Notes under the pieces: generated by a model
Databases searched by the model: none
What the model was told of the DNA's origin: nothing
The model's input: the letters and a program-made list of their open reading frames with translations, nothing else
Made by a program: the position numbers and the translations under genes
Assembly: GCA_937951995.1 (NCBI GenBank)
Contig: CALGAG010000017.1
Span: 1 to 14,533 of the forward strand
Reading direction: 5' to 3'
DNA length: 14,533 bases
Source of the DNA: an uncultured Bacillota bacterium
Lineage (GTDB): Bacteria; Bacillota; Clostridia; Tissierellales; Tissierellaceae
Shown here: in pieces, positions 13,380 through 14,533 of the stretch
Numbering within the stretch: the first letter of the stretch is position 1
How the letters are laid out: the number at the start of each line of letters is the position of its first letter

Positions 13380-14533
13380 ATGAAGTACAAATACAAAGCA
13401 ATGACCAAGAGCGGCCAGGCCGTTGAAGGCATATTTGACGCAAATTCAGAGGCCGAGGTTGTAGCCATGATAAAGGGCAACAACTACATGCCGGTCAAGG
13501 TGGAAAGGGATGTGGGTTCAGAGGCCCAGCTGGAGCTTTTCGCTTCCAAGGTCAAGAAGAAGGACCTGGCAATATTCTGCCGGCAGTTCTTCACAATGAT
13601 CGACTCAGGTCTTGGAATTGTAAAGTGTCTTGATATCCTGGAGCTTCAGACTGAGAACAAGACCCTGAAAAAGGCCGTAGGTACTGTCCAGGAAGATGTC
13701 CAGAAGGGTTTGACCCTCTCAGAGGGTATGGAGAAGCATCCAAGAATCTTTCCGTCAATACTCATTTCAATGGTTGAGGCAGGAGAGGTCTCCGGTAACC
13801 TGGATGCGATCCTAGAAAGGATGGCAGTCCACTTTGAAAAGGAAAACAAGATTGAAAACAAGGTAAAAAGTGCCATGATCTACCCGGCAGCCCTGATGTT
13901 TGTAAGTATAGCGGTTGTAATATTTATGCTGACCTTTGTAATGCCAACATTTGTTGGGATGTTCCAAGGAACTGACGTACCCCTGCCAGGACCAACAAAG
14001 GCTCTTCTGGCAATATCAGATTCCCTTAGGAACTACTGGTACCTCTACTTTGGAGGGATTGCACTTCTTTCATTTGGTACAGGGGCATACCTTAGGACAG
14101 ATGAAGGCAGGAAAAACTTTGATATGCTTAAGCTGAGATTTCCAGTGGTTAAGGGTACAACAGCCAAGGTCATAACATCAAGGTTTACAAGGACACTATC
14201 CACCCTGATGGACTCGGGTATTCCGCTGATAAAGTCAATGGAGGTAGTCTCAAGGGTAGTAAATAACAAGGTGATAGAAGTCAGGCTACTGGACAGCATC
14301 GAACAGGTCAGAAAGGGAGTCCCCCTATCAAAGTCTGTCAAGGATGTTGGAGTCTTCCCGCCAATGGTTGATTCCATGATAAAGATAGGTGAGGAATCCG
14401 GATCCCTGGATGAGATTTTGCTTAAGACAGCAGATTTCTACGACGAAGAGGTGGAAGTTGCCCTAACCAAGTTGACAAGTCTTCTGGAACCTATTATGAT
14501 AGTTGGTATGGCACTGGTAATTGGATTTATTGT
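13380..14533 (+). CDS. pilC: Type IV pilus inner-membrane platform protein PilC (3' end outside window)
   Basis: Polytopic membrane protein of the GspF/PilC family that couples the PilB and PilT motors to pilin movement. 384 codons are visible without a stop, so about 15-25 residues of a typical 400-aa protein are missing. The start MKYKYKAMTKSGQAVEG is typical of the family and follows TAGGTGAGG; a GTG at 13371 is in frame but less likely. Two GspF repeats are visible: residues 63-187 with MVEAGEVSGNLDAILERMA (131-149), and 266-384 with MIKIGEESGSLDEILLKTA (333-351). Membrane segments lie at about 169-192, 219-238 and from 368 on. It follows pilT after 9 bases, the usual pilB-pilT-pilC order. 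Confidence 0.94.
   Translation, partial: MKYKYKAMTKSGQAVEGIFDANSEAEVVAMIKGNNYMPVKVERDVGSEAQLELFASKVKKKDLAIFCRQFFTMIDSGLGIVKCLDILELQTENKTLKKAVGTVQEDVQKGLTLSEGMEKHPRIFPSILISMVEAGEVSGNLDAILERMAVHFEKENKIENKVKSAMIYPAALMFVSIAVVIFMLTFVMPTFVGMFQGTDVPLPGPTKALLAISDSLRNYWYLYFGGIALLSFGTGAYLRTDEGRKNFDMLKLRFPVVKGTTAKVITSRFTRTLSTLMDSGIPLIKSMEVVSRVVNNKVIEVRLLDSIEQVRKGVPLSKSVKDVGVFPPMVDSMIKIGEESGSLDEILLKTADFYDEEVEVALTKLTSLLEPIMIVGMALVIGFI

Noticed and set aside
1..14533. CRISPR arrays, insertion sequences, tRNA or rRNA genes, prophage or defence genes
   Set aside because: No regularly spaced repeats, transposase motifs, cloverleaf sequences or phage-like genes were seen; nearly all bases are covered by conserved plus-strand genes.

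Overview
The window is a densely packed, entirely plus-strand stretch of a low-to-moderate-GC Firmicutes chromosome, most likely Clostridia. Three things point there: the cysteine-rich AlaRS insert seen in clostridial enzymes, strong purine-rich Shine-Dalgarno sites with frequent GTG/TTG starts, and a core gene order that matches the alaS - ireB - ruvX - DUF1292 ... trmR - trhP - udk block known from Bacillus and clostridia. Arginine is coded mainly by AGG. The genus cannot be fixed from the sequence alone.

Layout. 1-2162 is the 3' part of alaS. 2223-2486 is ireB, behind an extended -10 promoter and followed by a good intrinsic terminator (2494-2530). 2565-10296 is a probable long operon with gaps of 0-32 bases: an aldo/keto reductase with a C-terminal double [4Fe-4S] ferredoxin domain, ruvX, a DUF1292 gene, fur, RNase J, a lysine exporter split into two overlapping genes (lysO-N/lysO-C), queT, trmR, trhP and udk. 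It ends at a strong terminator (10315-10366). A non-coding, AT-rich gap (10367-10628) carries a candidate promoter. The type IV pilus genes pilB, pilT and pilC (cut off at the window end) follow.

How the genes work together. Three neighbours concern the tRNA wobble base 34: QueT (uptake of a queuosine precursor for G34) and TrhP plus TrmR (5-hydroxy- then 5-methoxy-uridine at U34). IreB is a substrate of a PASTA Ser/Thr kinase in enterococci. RuvX acts in nucleic-acid processing and RNase J in mRNA turnover. Fur senses iron, and both the reductase and TrhP probably carry Fe-S clusters. PilB/PilT/PilC are the extension motor, retraction motor and membrane platform of a type IV pilus, and PilB has the N-terminal domain type that binds c-di-GMP in relatives.

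No entirely new system was found. The observations most worth following are the 11-base direct repeat that brackets the reductase gene like an insertion scar, the sequence similarity between the reductase leader and the ruvX 3' end, the split lysO, the wobble-base gene cluster, the absence of mltG from its usual place, a changed His-box in PilT, and the unexplained pil leader.
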